Part shown: positions 1-9,261 of the stretch, piece by piece | Layout: every line of letters begins with the position of its first letter | Position numbering within the stretch: position 1 is the first letter of the stretch | Source: Lewinella sp. LCG006 | GTDB lineage: Bacteria; Bacteroidota; Bacteroidia; Chitinophagales; Saprospiraceae | DNA length: 64,000 nucleotides | Assembly (NCBI RefSeq): GCF_040784935.1 | Contig: NZ_CP160680.1 | Location: 4,941,802 to 5,005,801, forward strand | Direction of reading: 5' to 3' | Notes under the pieces: generated by a model | The model's input: the letters and a program-made list of their open reading frames with translations, nothing else | The model's database searches: none | What the model was told of the DNA's origin: nothing | Translations under genes and position numbers: made by a program

Positions 1-601
1 TGCCTATTCCTGCGGATAAGCCACCACCACCTACAGGTACAAAAATGTAGTCGATGGGCCCGTTGGCACTATCGAGTATTTCTACCCCCACGGTTCCCTG
101 TCCGGCAATGGTGCCGGGGTCATCAAAAGGATGCACAAAGCCGCGACCTTCTACTTTAGCACAGAGCATTGCTTCCGCATAAGCATCGTCATAGGTGTCA
201 CCGGTAAGGACGACTTCGACGAAACTTTTACCAAAGAGCTTTACCTTTTTTACCTTTTGTTTAGGGGTCACGATCGGCATGAATATCTTGCCGTGAACTT
301 GCATCTTCTGACAGGCAAAGGCTACTCCTTGGGCGTGATTACCCGCACTTGCACACACCACTCCGTTTTTGAGTTGTTCCTCCGTCATGGTGGCCATGTT
401 GTTGAAGGCTCCCCGAATTTTGTAGGAACGAACAACTTGCAAATCTTCTCTTTTTAACAAAAGATTGCATTCGTACAGCTCCGAAAAGCGGTAATTCGGT
501 AACATGGGCGTAATGTCAGCAATGCCTTTCAGGCGTACTTTGGCCTGGTAAATTTGCTCTACGCTAAGCAGTGAAGTGTTGGAAGTAATGGGCTTAGCCA
601 T
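1..601 (-). CDS. ilvA: Threonine dehydratase (threonine ammonia-lyase), 3' part missing
   Basis: PLP-dependent deamination of threonine to 2-oxobutyrate, the first committed step of isoleucine synthesis, in the cytoplasm. The leftward frame starts at ATG 601 (MAKPITSNTS) and runs off the left window edge after about 200 residues. The PLP-lysine motif SYKIRGAFN is visible with Lys61, followed by SAGNHAQG and, at the edge, the glycine loop PVGGGGLSAG that binds the PLP phosphate. ilvC lies upstream on the same strand, 255 bp away, so an ilvC-ilvA transcription unit is plausible. The gap has no recognisable gene; it contains a short GC hairpin (GGGGC/GCCCC near 810). Catabolic versus biosynthetic type cannot be decided because the C-terminal ACT region lies outside the window. 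Confidence 0.93.
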   Translation of the reverse strand, partial: MAKPITSNTSLLSVEQIYQAKVRLKGIADITPMLPNYRFSELYECNLLLKREDLQVVRSYKIRGAFNNMATMTEEQLKNGVVCASAGNHAQGVAFACQKMQVHGKIFMPIVTPKQKVKKVKLFGKSFVEVVLTGDTYDDAYAEAMLCAKVEGRGFVHPFDDPGTIAGQGTVGVEILDSANGPIDYIFVPVGGGGLSAGIG

Positions 602-856
602 TGTCGGTGATTTCGAATACGTGTAAAAAACAGAACTGAACTTTGGTAAAGTCCGTAGTGAGATGCGGGCTGCTTTACGCCCTTGGAGTAGAGGATATAG
701 AGATGGAAGGACCAATTTTCATTAATTTCCCTCTTGGATAATCAACTTCGAGGATCGCGGGACGATCAACGAAGGTAAAATCCCTCTACCTTCTACCTCA
801 AGGGGGGCAATCGCCCCGCATCCCTCTACGACTTTCGCCTAATAGCAAACTTCAGG

Positions 857-1930
857 TTAACCAACTTCCTGTTCTTTGGCCGCAGGTTGATTTTCCGGAC
901 GTAGGCTTCTTACCGTACGGCCCGCTTGCCACATCTCACTGTTATGCAATTCTGAAAGCTCCGCCTCAAGTTTTACCCGGTAGTCTGGCTGGCTGTTTGA
1001 GTCAATTGAGCGTTGGGCTTCCTTACCAGAAGCAACGCTGTCGTACAGGTCATTAAAGACGGGGAGTACAGCATCACGGAATTTGTTTTTCCAGTCAAGG
1101 GCACCACGCTGTGCGGTGGTTGAACAATTGGCGTACATCCAGTCCATACCGTTTTCAGCAACCAATGGCATAAGACTTTGTGTAAGTTCTTCTACCGTTT
1201 CATTGAAGGCCTCACTTGGAGAGTGTCCCCGTTCGCGTAATACGGAATATTGGGCCTCAAAGATTCCCTGAATAGCACCCATAAGGGTTCCGCGCTCGCC
1301 AGTAAGGTCGCTGTATACTTCTTTTTTGAAGGTCGTTTCGAATAAATACCCAGAACCAATACCGATACCCAAAGCGATCACCCTTTCTTTGGCACGGCCC
1401 GTAGCATCCTGGTGGATCGCGTAAGAAGAATTGAGTCCGCGGCCTTCGACAAACATACGGCGCAAGCTGGTACCACTCCCTTTGGGAGCTACGAGGATAA
1501 CATCGACATCAGCAGGTGGAACAATGCCCGTACGGTCGAGGTAAGTAATACCAAAACCGTGAGAAAAATACAAAGCTTTACCAGGGGTAAGGTGCTTCTT
1601 GATGGTTGGCCACATCGCAATCTGAGCAGCATCAGAGAGTAGATACTGGATCACTGTTCCTTTTTCGGCAGCTTCTTCAATAGAAAACAGGGTTTCTCCG
1701 GGTACAAAGCCGTCAGCGATGGCTTTATCCCACGATTTTGAAGGCTGGCGTTGTCCTACAATGACATGGAAACCATTGTCTCTCAGGTTGAGTGCTTGGC
1801 CAGGGCCTTGTACACCATAGCCAATAATCGCGATGGTCTCTTCCTTTAAAACGGTTTGCGCTTTTTCTAATGAGAATTCTTCCCGGGTAGCTACATTCTC
1901 TTCGGTGCCACCAAAATTCAATTTTGCCAT
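857..1930 (-). CDS. ilvC: Ketol-acid reductoisomerase (NADP+)
   Basis: Converts 2-acetolactate and 2-aceto-2-hydroxybutyrate to the dihydroxy acids of valine, leucine and isoleucine synthesis; Mg2+- and NADPH-dependent. The 357-residue protein has the Rossmann motif GYGVQGPG at residues 37-44, the LVAPKGSG segment, and the metal/substrate-binding YSDLTGERGTL plus a downstream EAQYSVLRERG segment of the knotted C-terminal domain. The length fits a class I enzyme with a slightly long N-terminus. The start is ATG 1930. A TAATTTTG sequence about 125 bp upstream could be its -7 promoter element. ilvA follows on the same strand. Downstream amino-acid genes are not visible here. Confidence 0.96.
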   Translation of the reverse strand: MAKLNFGGTEENVATREEFSLEKAQTVLKEETIAIIGYGVQGPGQALNLRDNGFHVIVGQRQPSKSWDKAIADGFVPGETLFSIEEAAEKGTVIQYLLSDAAQIAMWPTIKKHLTPGKALYFSHGFGITYLDRTGIVPPADVDVILVAPKGSGTSLRRMFVEGRGLNSSYAIHQDATGRAKERVIALGIGIGSGYLFETTFKKEVYSDLTGERGTLMGAIQGIFEAQYSVLRERGHSPSEAFNETVEELTQSLMPLVAENGMDWMYANCSTTAQRGALDWKNKFRDAVLPVFNDLYDSVASGKEAQRSIDSNSQPDYRVKLEAELSELHNSEMWQAGRTVRSLRPENQPAAKEQEVG

Positions 1931-2052
1931 GATATGCGGATTTTTCTAAGTTGTTAAATTATTAGTGGGCAGCCTCAGCCAATTACCCAATCAAAGTTCA
2001 AAAATGGACATTATTCTTTGCTCTATACAGCTTTGTAGGGCCTTCATTTAGC

Positions 2053-2060
2053 CAAAATTA
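2053..2060 (-). promoter_or_regulatory. Possible -7 promoter element for ilvC
   Basis: Read leftward, the sequence is TAATTTTG, a perfect match to the Bacteroidota -7 consensus TAnnTTTG. It sits about 125 bp before the ilvC start. No clear TTG -33 element lies at the usual distance, so this is only a candidate. It would give an untranslated leader of roughly 115 bases. Confidence 0.3.
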
Positions 2061-2150
2061 CGATGGCTTTGGGCGTGTTTTTTTACTTAACTAATTGATA
2101 GATAGGGTTTTGTTTGAGTGGGAGTTACGCAGAATACAGCACCACTAAAT

Positions 2151-2190
2151 AAAAAATCCCGCATTCTACCACCAGGGTAAAATGCGGGAT
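2151..2190 (-). terminator. Rho-independent terminator of the 2137-residue repeat protein gene
   Basis: Perfect 10-bp arms ATCCCGCATT (2156-2165) and AATGCGGGAT (2181-2190), with a further TACC/GGTA pairing inside. Read leftward the hairpin is followed by a T run (2151-2156 are all A on the + strand). It lies about 30 bp past the stop codon of the repeat-protein gene. Confidence 0.85.
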
Positions 2191-2223
2191 AGGAAGCCTG
2201 CTGTATTGATTTACAGCAAATCC

Positions 2224-5200
2224 TTATTCTTTAATAAAACGAGTTACAATTACTTGTTCACCATCATACCAACGCAAGAGGTACATGCCTGCCTGTAATT
2301 GGCTGATATTGAGACTACTCTGGTTGGTGCCAGCAACAGGGCTAAGTGCTTGTTGGAAGAGCAACATTCCATTGATGTCGAAACAGCTTACTACCTGCTG
2401 CTCGGTCAGCAACGAAGAAGGTACAGTGACCTGTACGTTGATCTGATCGCTGGCAGGGTTAGGATAGAGGTTGATCACTACCCGGTCGGTATTAGGAAGG
2501 CTAGCATTGGTGTTGCCACCAGGAACCAGGTTCTCCAATTCAATCCGGGTAACGGTAACGAAATTGTCCGATAAATCGTAACAATCATCCGTCAGGATTC
2601 CTTCTGCGCTATCGCCTACACCTACGGTAATGTTTCCAGTGTAAGAAAGTCCCCATACTCGGCAAATGCCCGCAGGAACACCTTCAAAATCAATTACGCC
2701 AGTTGTTGACAAGCCAAGGATGTCGTTGTTCTCATCGGTGATTACATAAGCATAAGTCGTAAGTTCGATGCCGGTATTGATAAATGTGACGACATCAGCT
2801 TGTCCATCATTTACGATCAATTCTACATCTATACTTCCTTCGTCAGTGCTAACGGTTCCACCATCAGGCGTCTGGCGGACCAGGGTAATGTAGTTGTTGG
2901 AAATCGCCCAACAGTCACTGGACAGTGCCGAAGTGGTGATATCCGCCATGAAAGTAGGATCAAATTCACCGGTATAAACAACACCGTAAACCCGGCAGAT
3001 ACCTGGTGCTGAAGGATCAAAATCAATGATGTTGCTTTCGATATCTCCAAATAGGATGTTGTTTTCATCGTCCGTAATGATGTAACGGTAGTTGGGATCA
3101 TCAGTGTCGTTGTCGAGGATCACAATATCAGCCATCCCGTCTTGAGGACAAATGTAGATGATCTCTTCTCCACTCATGGTACTCACATTGCCTGCATCCA
3201 GGCTTTCAGTACGTTCCACGGTAAGGAAGTTCTCAGAAAGCTCGAAACAGCTACTTGCCAGCTGCACTGCTGCTGCATCATCTCCGGGCTCTACCAAGAG
3301 GGTGCCAGTATAAGAAACGGCCCAAATACGGTAGAAACCAGGCTCGAAGTTGTCGAGGTTAACAATACCGTCTGTAGGTTCACTTACTTGAAGTACGATG
3401 TTCTGATCATCCGTCACCAGGTAAGCATAGCCTACGTTAGCGGTGCTGGTAGTCAATACCAGTGGTCCTGGCATGAAGTTACTGTGGCAAAGACGAAGAC
3501 TGTCGGCACCTCCCTCAAAGCTGATGATTCCGCCATCAGGGGTGTCGATAAAGATGTCTACGAAGTTATTAGAAAGATCGTAGCAACCATTGCTGATTTC
3601 TACTGCGGTAATGACATTACCAATGCTCAGGTTGAGGTCGCCGGTGTAAGAAATTCCCCACATCCGTAGGGCATCAAGGCCAGCAGCTTGCTCAAAGTCA
3701 ATGGTGTTTCCACTGAGTACCTGAAGTACAATATTGCCTTGGGTCGTCAGTACGTAGGAGTAGGTCGCTTCTGTAGAGCTTCCACTATTGACAAAGTTGG
3801 TGAAATCTGCCACCCCATCAGGGCAAACGTAAACTACGCTGGCACCAAGGTCTGTATAAATCTCTCCGCCATCGACGTAGGTTTTGTCTACGAAAACAAA
3901 GTTGTTGGTTAGGTCGTAACAACCGCTTGCCAATTGGTCTTCAAAAATATTGGCACCTGGTAAAACGCTTAATGACCCCGTGTACGAAAGTCCGTAGATA
4001 CGCCAGTCACCAGGAGCAGCATTCTCGAAGTTAAAGGTTGGATCATTGAGGTTACCAACCAGGATGCTGTCTTCGTCTACCACCAAGTAAGTGTAAGCTG
4101 CCGCACTGGCACCAAAAACACTTACGGTGAAAGGATCTGGAATACCATCACCGATACACAAGGTCACTTCTTCCGCGCCACCTTCAACGAAAATCAGGCC
4201 AGCAGCTGGAGTGATATTGTAGATAGTGATATAGTTGTCCGAAAGATCGAAACAAGCAGTCGACAAATCCGCGTTGCCTGCATCTAAACCAATTTCAGCC
4301 AATAGATCTCCCGTGAAAACAAAGCCCCACATGCGGTATTCTCCTTCAGGAAGGAATTCGAAATCGTAAGTATTACCTCCTATGATGATATCAATAATGA
4401 TATTGTCAGCATTGGTGAGTACATAGGTGAAGTTTCCTGAACCCGTACCCTGGTTGCTAAAGGTAAGAACGTCAGCTACACCATCTCCTGGACAGGTGTA
4501 GCGATCGCCTGTACCAATGGTGGTAGAAATGGTGCCGGCATTAAGCTCTCCTCGAACGACCGTTACGAAGTTGTCGGTAAGATCATAGCAGTCATTAGAA
4601 AGCGCTATCGTAGCAGCATTGTCACCTACTTCAGCAAGTAAGGTACCCGTGTAAGCAACTCCCCACACCCGACATGTACCATTGGGAGCACCTTCGAAGT
4701 CGGCTTCGTTGGTGTTCGTCAGAATATCGAGAATATTATTGTTTTCATCAGTAATCAGGAATGCGTAGTCGGTATTGCTAGCGCCGCTTGCCGCAAAAGC
4801 ATACAAATCACTGATGCCATCATCGGTACAAAGGTAGAGGCTGGTCGCTCCTTCCGTAGTGCTGATGGTACCTCCTTGAGGTGTTTCGCGGATGATCGTG
4901 ACGTAGTTGTCAGAAGCATCGTAGCAGCGGTTACTTAATTCGGTCGTCTCAATGTTACCTCCCGTCAACATCAACTGACCACTGAAGGCAACACCCCATA
5001 CGCGAATTTCCGCAGGAACACTGATTTCATTGAAGTCAAATGGTGCACTACCAATGTTGTTCAGGATGTTGTTGTTGACATCCGTGATGACATAGGTGTA
5101 ATTGGCGGTAGAGATGCCCGTGTTTACGAAAGACAGAATATCTGCTACATCGTCATTAGGACAAATGTTGATGGTGGTATTACCATCAGCCAGGCTGACC

Positions 5201-8200
5201 ATTCCTCCGTCAACTTGATCACGGATAACTGTAACAAAGTTGCTGGAAAGTTCAAAACAAGCGTCTGTCAACGCTACTTCTGCGGCATTTTGACCCACTT
5301 CAGCAATAATTTCACCAGAGTAGGAAAGGCCCCAGACGCGACATTCGCCAGGTGCTGCCTGGTCGAGGTCAACACTATTGCCAGCAAGTACTGCCAGGAT
5401 GTTGTTTTGGTTGTCGGTTACGATGTAAGCGTAAGACTCGTCTGTAGCTGTAGAGGTATTTTGGAAGATGAAGAAGTCCGCTTCACCATCGTTGCCACAG
5501 GCAAAAGTGTTGGTTGTTCCATCTTCCAGGCTTACCGTACCTCCATCGACAAAAGTGCGGATGACGGTAATGAAGTTGTCGGATAGATCAAAGCAATCAC
5601 TAGCTAGATCCGTCGTAGCAGCGTTGTCACCAATAGCGGCAGTAAGGTTGCCAAGGTAAGCCAAGCCCCAAATGCGACAGATTCCTGCAGGCGCATTTTC
5701 AAAGTCGATCTGTGGACTGGTACTGGTATTCAGGATGATGTTATTTTCATCCGTGATGACGTAAACATAGTTGGTGCCTTCAGGTGCGGTGGTCTGTACA
5801 TCCAGCACATCGGCGATGCCATCAGAAACACACACGAAGGCGGTTGTTTCACCATCCGCAAGGCGCAATTCTCCGCCATCAGGACCGCGAAGGTCAACCA
5901 GAAGGAAGTTGTCACTTAGATCAAAGCAATCGTCAGAAATTTGCGTGCCGGCTTCGATGGTTACTCCGCTTTGCAGCAAGAAGTTGCCACTGAAGGCCAC
6001 CGCCCAAACACGGACAAAATCACCAGTGTAATCCTCAAAATTAGTGCTGGGCCCTGCCAGGATTTCCAACACCGTATTGTCTGTGTCAGTTACCAGGAAG
6101 GCAAGGTTGTCGTCACCACTGTAATCAGTAACAAAGTTCAAAATATCAACAACGCCATCGTTTGGACAGATAGCTGCGACCGTACTGCCATCTTCGAAAG
6201 TGATCTCACTAACACTCACCGAGCGATTGATAACGGAGACACTGTTGTCACTTAGATCAAAACACACATCCGCCAGCGTTGCGCCAGTGAAAGTATCGCC
6301 TACTGCAACACTGAGGTTGTCCAGATATGAAAGCCCGTAAACTTCGTAGGTGCCAAGTGGCAGTTGATTTAAGTCAAGATCGTTGCCTTCAACAATGGCG
6401 GCAATCAAATCTGTTTCAACATCTACAACTATATAAACATAAGCCAGGTTTGGATCGGCATCCGTAGCAACGAAGGTAAGGGTATTGCCACTACCTGCCA
6501 TACATTCTACATAAGAGGTAGAACCATCTTCCAGGCTTACGATACCACCATCAGGGCCATTGCGGTTGATAACCACAAACCCATCAGATAGGTCGAAACA
6601 TTCGTCGGAGAGTGCTTGTCCACCACCCAGGTTATCGCCTACATTGATGGTAAGGTTGCCACTGTACGCAACGCCCCAAACGCGGCAAATGCCGGGCTCT
6701 GCCGTGTCAAAATCTACAATGCCGTCAGCGGAGGTACCCAGAACAAAGTTGCCTTCGTTCGTAATCACATAGACGAAATTGTCATCACCAGCATAGGTGC
6801 TTGCAAAAGTCAAGACGTCGGGGTTACCGTCGCCTACACAAATGGTGGTTTCTGTGCTACCATCTGCCAGAATAACATCATCAGCGTTAAGTACCCGCTT
6901 GGTAAGGCTAAGGGTGTTCTCCGACAAATCGAAACAACTTGCACCGACGGCAGCTGGATCAAAAACATCACCTACCGTTAGCGCAATACCGTCAATATAA
7001 GAAACACCATAAACCGTATATGCCCCGGCAGCAAAAGCTGTGAGATCAATGCTGCCAGAAGTTACGATAGCGGCAACAGTATTGTCACTATTGTTCACCA
7101 AAAGGAAAGCATAGGAAGCATTGGGGTCATTACCGTCTACAACAAACTCCACCGTTCCAGTAGGTTCGAGGGTAGAACAGCTAAGGAAGCTGTCGGTACC
7201 ATCGGCATAAGCGATATCTCCGCCGATTGGTCCATTGCGATTTACCAGTACGAAACCATCGGAAAGGTCAAAGCATTCATCGGACAGCAGGGTAGGGGCG
7301 CCAATGTTAATACCTTCTTCTACCAGTAAGTTGCCACTATAAGCTAAGCCCCAAACGCGGCAAATTCCAGCACCAGCACCTTCGAAATTAATCGTTGGAT
7401 CAGCGGAAACACCCAATACGAAGTTGCCCTCGTTGGTGATAATATACGTGAAGTTGTCGGCACCGGTATAAGTAGAGGTGAAAGTAAGGAAGTCATCAAT
7501 ACCGTCACCTACACAGATGGTCACTTCGCTAGAGCCATCTTCCAGTAAAACATCATCAGCGTTCTGGACGCGCTTGATAAAGCTGAGGTTGTTATCAGAA
7601 AGGTCAGCACATTCGCTGCTGAGTTGGTCGGGGTTGAATGCAGCACCGGGAGCAGGAGTAAGGGTGCCTGTGTAGGCAACACCAAAAATGCGGTAGGCAC
7701 CAACTGGAATCAGGGCCAGGTCAATCTCGGTAGCTGTGGTTACACTTTGTACCAAACCGGTAGTGCTGTTGACGATCACAAAGGCAAAATCAGTAGCCGG
7801 ATCGTGGGTGCTCACTAAACTAACGGTGCCTGTAGGTTCGAGCACACTACAAGAAACAAAGGTTTCCGAGCCATCAGCGTAAGTTAAAGTCCCGGCATCG
7901 GGAAAGAGGCGAGTTACCTCTACATAGTTCATCGAGAGTTCATAACAGGCACTAGCGAGGTTGGTCGTAAGCAAGTCGTCACCTACCTGCCCGAGATAGT
8001 CGCCTACGTAAGCTAATCCCCAAACACGGCACACGCCAATACCCGCATCGGAAAAGTCGACGGTACCATCAGGAGATGTGCCCAGGATGTTGTTGTTGTC
8101 ATCAGTGATAACGTAAACATAAGGCGTAAATTCACTGGTAGAAGTGAAATCGACCACATTGGTCACGCCATCATTGATACAGAGCGTGATAGCCGTTTCT

Positions 8201-8637
8201 CCAGCAGCAGTCATTACGTTACCCCCCATAGGTGTAAGATTGGAAATGCTGATGAAGTTGCCACTCAGGCGGTAACAAAAACTCCCCAGTGTTGCTTCCA
8301 GGTAGTTGTCACCTACTTGACCAAGAAACTGGCCGATATAGGATACAGAAAAGACCCGTAGGTTACCATCGGGTAAATCTTCAAAATTGATAAAACTGCT
8401 CGTACTGGCGTAGACGATAATATCGTCTTCATTCACGACAATATAAGCATAAGGAGTAGCCTGCGGACTCGACCTAAAACGGATTGTGTCGTCTAGGCCA
8501 TCACCTTGGCAAAGCTCCAGCGTTGCGTTACCATCCACTCGGATAGTGCCTTGCACACAGCTGGAAAACACCTGACTGTAAGCGCTCAGGCTTGACAGTA
8601 GTAAAAAGAGTGTAAAAAATGTTTTCAGGATCTTCAT
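2224..8637 (-). CDS. Giant secreted T9SS substrate built of about 18 tandem ~113-residue repeats
   Basis: 2137 residues. Signal peptide MKILKTFFTLFLLLSSLSAYSQ, then about 18 consecutive units, then a type A T9SS sorting domain of about 80 residues (LYPNPASDQINV ... GMYLLRWYDGEQVIVTRFI). Each unit reads roughly DGG-x-(I/V)S-x-DG, a Cys near the start (C-x2-DG-x-AD), a Y-x-YVITD-x-NN strand, a (G)-x-CRVWG-(L/V)-(A/S)YxG core and C-(Y/F)-(D/E)LSDNFVTV at the end, so two conserved Cys per unit probably form a disulfide. The conserved segments suggest a beta-sandwich surface or matrix protein. I do not recognise a named domain and no catalytic site is visible. A strong terminator follows it, and its 5' side faces a long divergent intergenic region. 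Exported to the cell surface or released through T9SS (inference). Confidence 0.9.
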   Translation of the reverse strand: MKILKTFFTLFLLLSSLSAYSQVFSSCVQGTIRVDGNATLELCQGDGLDDTIRFRSSPQATPYAYIVVNEDDIIVYASTSSFINFEDLPDGNLRVFSVSYIGQFLGQVGDNYLEATLGSFCYRLSGNFISISNLTPMGGNVMTAAGETAITLCINDGVTNVVDFTSTSEFTPYVYVITDDNNNILGTSPDGTVDFSDAGIGVCRVWGLAYVGDYLGQVGDDLLTTNLASACYELSMNYVEVTRLFPDAGTLTYADGSETFVSCSVLEPTGTVSLVSTHDPATDFAFVIVNSTTGLVQSVTTATEIDLALIPVGAYRIFGVAYTGTLTPAPGAAFNPDQLSSECADLSDNNLSFIKRVQNADDVLLEDGSSEVTICVGDGIDDFLTFTSTYTGADNFTYIITNEGNFVLGVSADPTINFEGAGAGICRVWGLAYSGNLLVEEGINIGAPTLLSDECFDLSDGFVLVNRNGPIGGDIAYADGTDSFLSCSTLEPTGTVEFVVDGNDPNASYAFLLVNNSDNTVAAIVTSGSIDLTAFAAGAYTVYGVSYIDGIALTVGDVFDPAAVGASCFDLSENTLSLTKRVLNADDVILADGSTETTICVGDGNPDVLTFASTYAGDDNFVYVITNEGNFVLGTSADGIVDFDTAEPGICRVWGVAYSGNLTINVGDNLGGGQALSDECFDLSDGFVVINRNGPDGGIVSLEDGSTSYVECMAGSGNTLTFVATDADPNLAYVYIVVDVETDLIAAIVEGNDLDLNQLPLGTYEVYGLSYLDNLSVAVGDTFTGATLADVCFDLSDNSVSVINRSVSVSEITFEDGSTVAAICPNDGVVDILNFVTDYSGDDNLAFLVTDTDNTVLEILAGPSTNFEDYTGDFVRVWAVAFSGNFLLQSGVTIEAGTQISDDCFDLSDNFLLVDLRGPDGGELRLADGETTAFVCVSDGIADVLDVQTTAPEGTNYVYVITDENNIILNTSTSPQIDFENAPAGICRIWGLAYLGNLTAAIGDNAATTDLASDCFDLSDNFITVIRTFVDGGTVSLEDGTTNTFACGNDGEADFFIFQNTSTATDESYAYIVTDNQNNILAVLAGNSVDLDQAAPGECRVWGLSYSGEIIAEVGQNAAEVALTDACFELSSNFVTVIRDQVDGGMVSLADGNTTINICPNDDVADILSFVNTGISTANYTYVITDVNNNILNNIGSAPFDFNEISVPAEIRVWGVAFSGQLMLTGGNIETTELSNRCYDASDNYVTIIRETPQGGTISTTEGATSLYLCTDDGISDLYAFAASGASNTDYAFLITDENNNILDILTNTNEADFEGAPNGTCRVWGVAYTGTLLAEVGDNAATIALSNDCYDLTDNFVTVVRGELNAGTISTTIGTGDRYTCPGDGVADVLTFSNQGTGSGNFTYVLTNADNIIIDIIIGGNTYDFEFLPEGEYRMWGFVFTGDLLAEIGLDAGNADLSTACFDLSDNYITIYNITPAAGLIFVEGGAEEVTLCIGDGIPDPFTVSVFGASAAAYTYLVVDEDSILVGNLNDPTFNFENAAPGDWRIYGLSYTGSLSVLPGANIFEDQLASGCYDLTNNFVFVDKTYVDGGEIYTDLGASVVYVCPDGVADFTNFVNSGSSTEATYSYVLTTQGNIVLQVLSGNTIDFEQAAGLDALRMWGISYTGDLNLSIGNVITAVEISNGCYDLSNNFVDIFIDTPDGGIISFEGGADSLRLCHSNFMPGPLVLTTSTANVGYAYLVTDDQNIVLQVSEPTDGIVNLDNFEPGFYRIWAVSYTGTLLVEPGDDAAAVQLASSCFELSENFLTVERTESLDAGNVSTMSGEEIIYICPQDGMADIVILDNDTDDPNYRYIITDDENNILFGDIESNIIDFDPSAPGICRVYGVVYTGEFDPTFMADITTSALSSDCWAISNNYITLVRQTPDGGTVSTDEGSIDVELIVNDGQADVVTFINTGIELTTYAYVITDENNDILGLSTTGVIDFEGVPAGICRVWGLSYTGNITVGVGDSAEGILTDDCYDLSDNFVTVTRIELENLVPGGNTNASLPNTDRVVINLYPNPASDQINVQVTVPSSLLTEQQVVSCFDINGMLLFQQALSPVAGTNQSSLNISQLQAGMYLLRWYDGEQVIVTRFIKE

Positions 8638-9261
8638 ATACCTTCTGATTTCAGATTTTTTCCCAAGTGGGAACTGATTAGGACGACAAAATATTAAGAA
8701 TATGGATATATGAGAAATATTTCTCTCATGATTTTTGCAAAGGTCGGTTCTTTCGGTGGAAGGGCAAGCTATTCCCCTAAGAAAGTCTTAATTTCCTTTT
8801 ACGTATACTTGTTTGTGGTCATATATGTTGCATGTTTTCAAGGAATAATACCAATGAAGGGCTTTATTTTGTCATAGGCCATGCCCTGCGTCGGAGTGTT
8901 TAGTAAAATTCCGTTTTGCGTATGATCCCATCTTAGTAATCAGTGCGATGCTTGCTACTGGCACCATCAAAATGTGTTCCTTTGGATTAGGGTCGAAGGA
9001 GGGTACCCCTAGCCGCAAAGGCTGCTCTCCCTATCCGCCCTAAATGATGAGCAATCACTTGCTGGGGGACTTTATGAGCGGATTTTCGTTAAATCCAGGC
9101 CTCCTACTATTGTTGTTTGAGAATTACTCATATCTTTAAGTCCTCTGTAATAGAAGCAACTATCAATCGTTTTGAGTCACGAGTGACTTAGGTTCCCCTT
9201 TTTTGTCTTACATATACACAAATCGTCTTCTCCTGGTCGAGGAGACAGGTAGTAACTATTC
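8638..9261. other. Divergent intergenic region, no gene seen
   Basis: The 624 bp lie between two divergent surface-protein genes. I see no convincing ORF. It contains a perfect 14-bp palindrome GAGAAATATTTCTC (8712-8725), another near the start codon (TTCCCAAGTGGGAA), an AGTCAC-GA-GTGACT palindrome (9175-9188), and at 8885-8919 a copy of a dispersed repeat also found at 43388-43422. Promoters for both flanking genes should lie here, but no perfect TAnnTTTG was found close to either start. Confidence 0.5.

Noticed and set aside
2299-7818. Many + strand frames within the 18-repeat gene
   Set aside because: They recur at the ~340-bp repeat spacing and have no domain features; they are shadows of the leftward gene.
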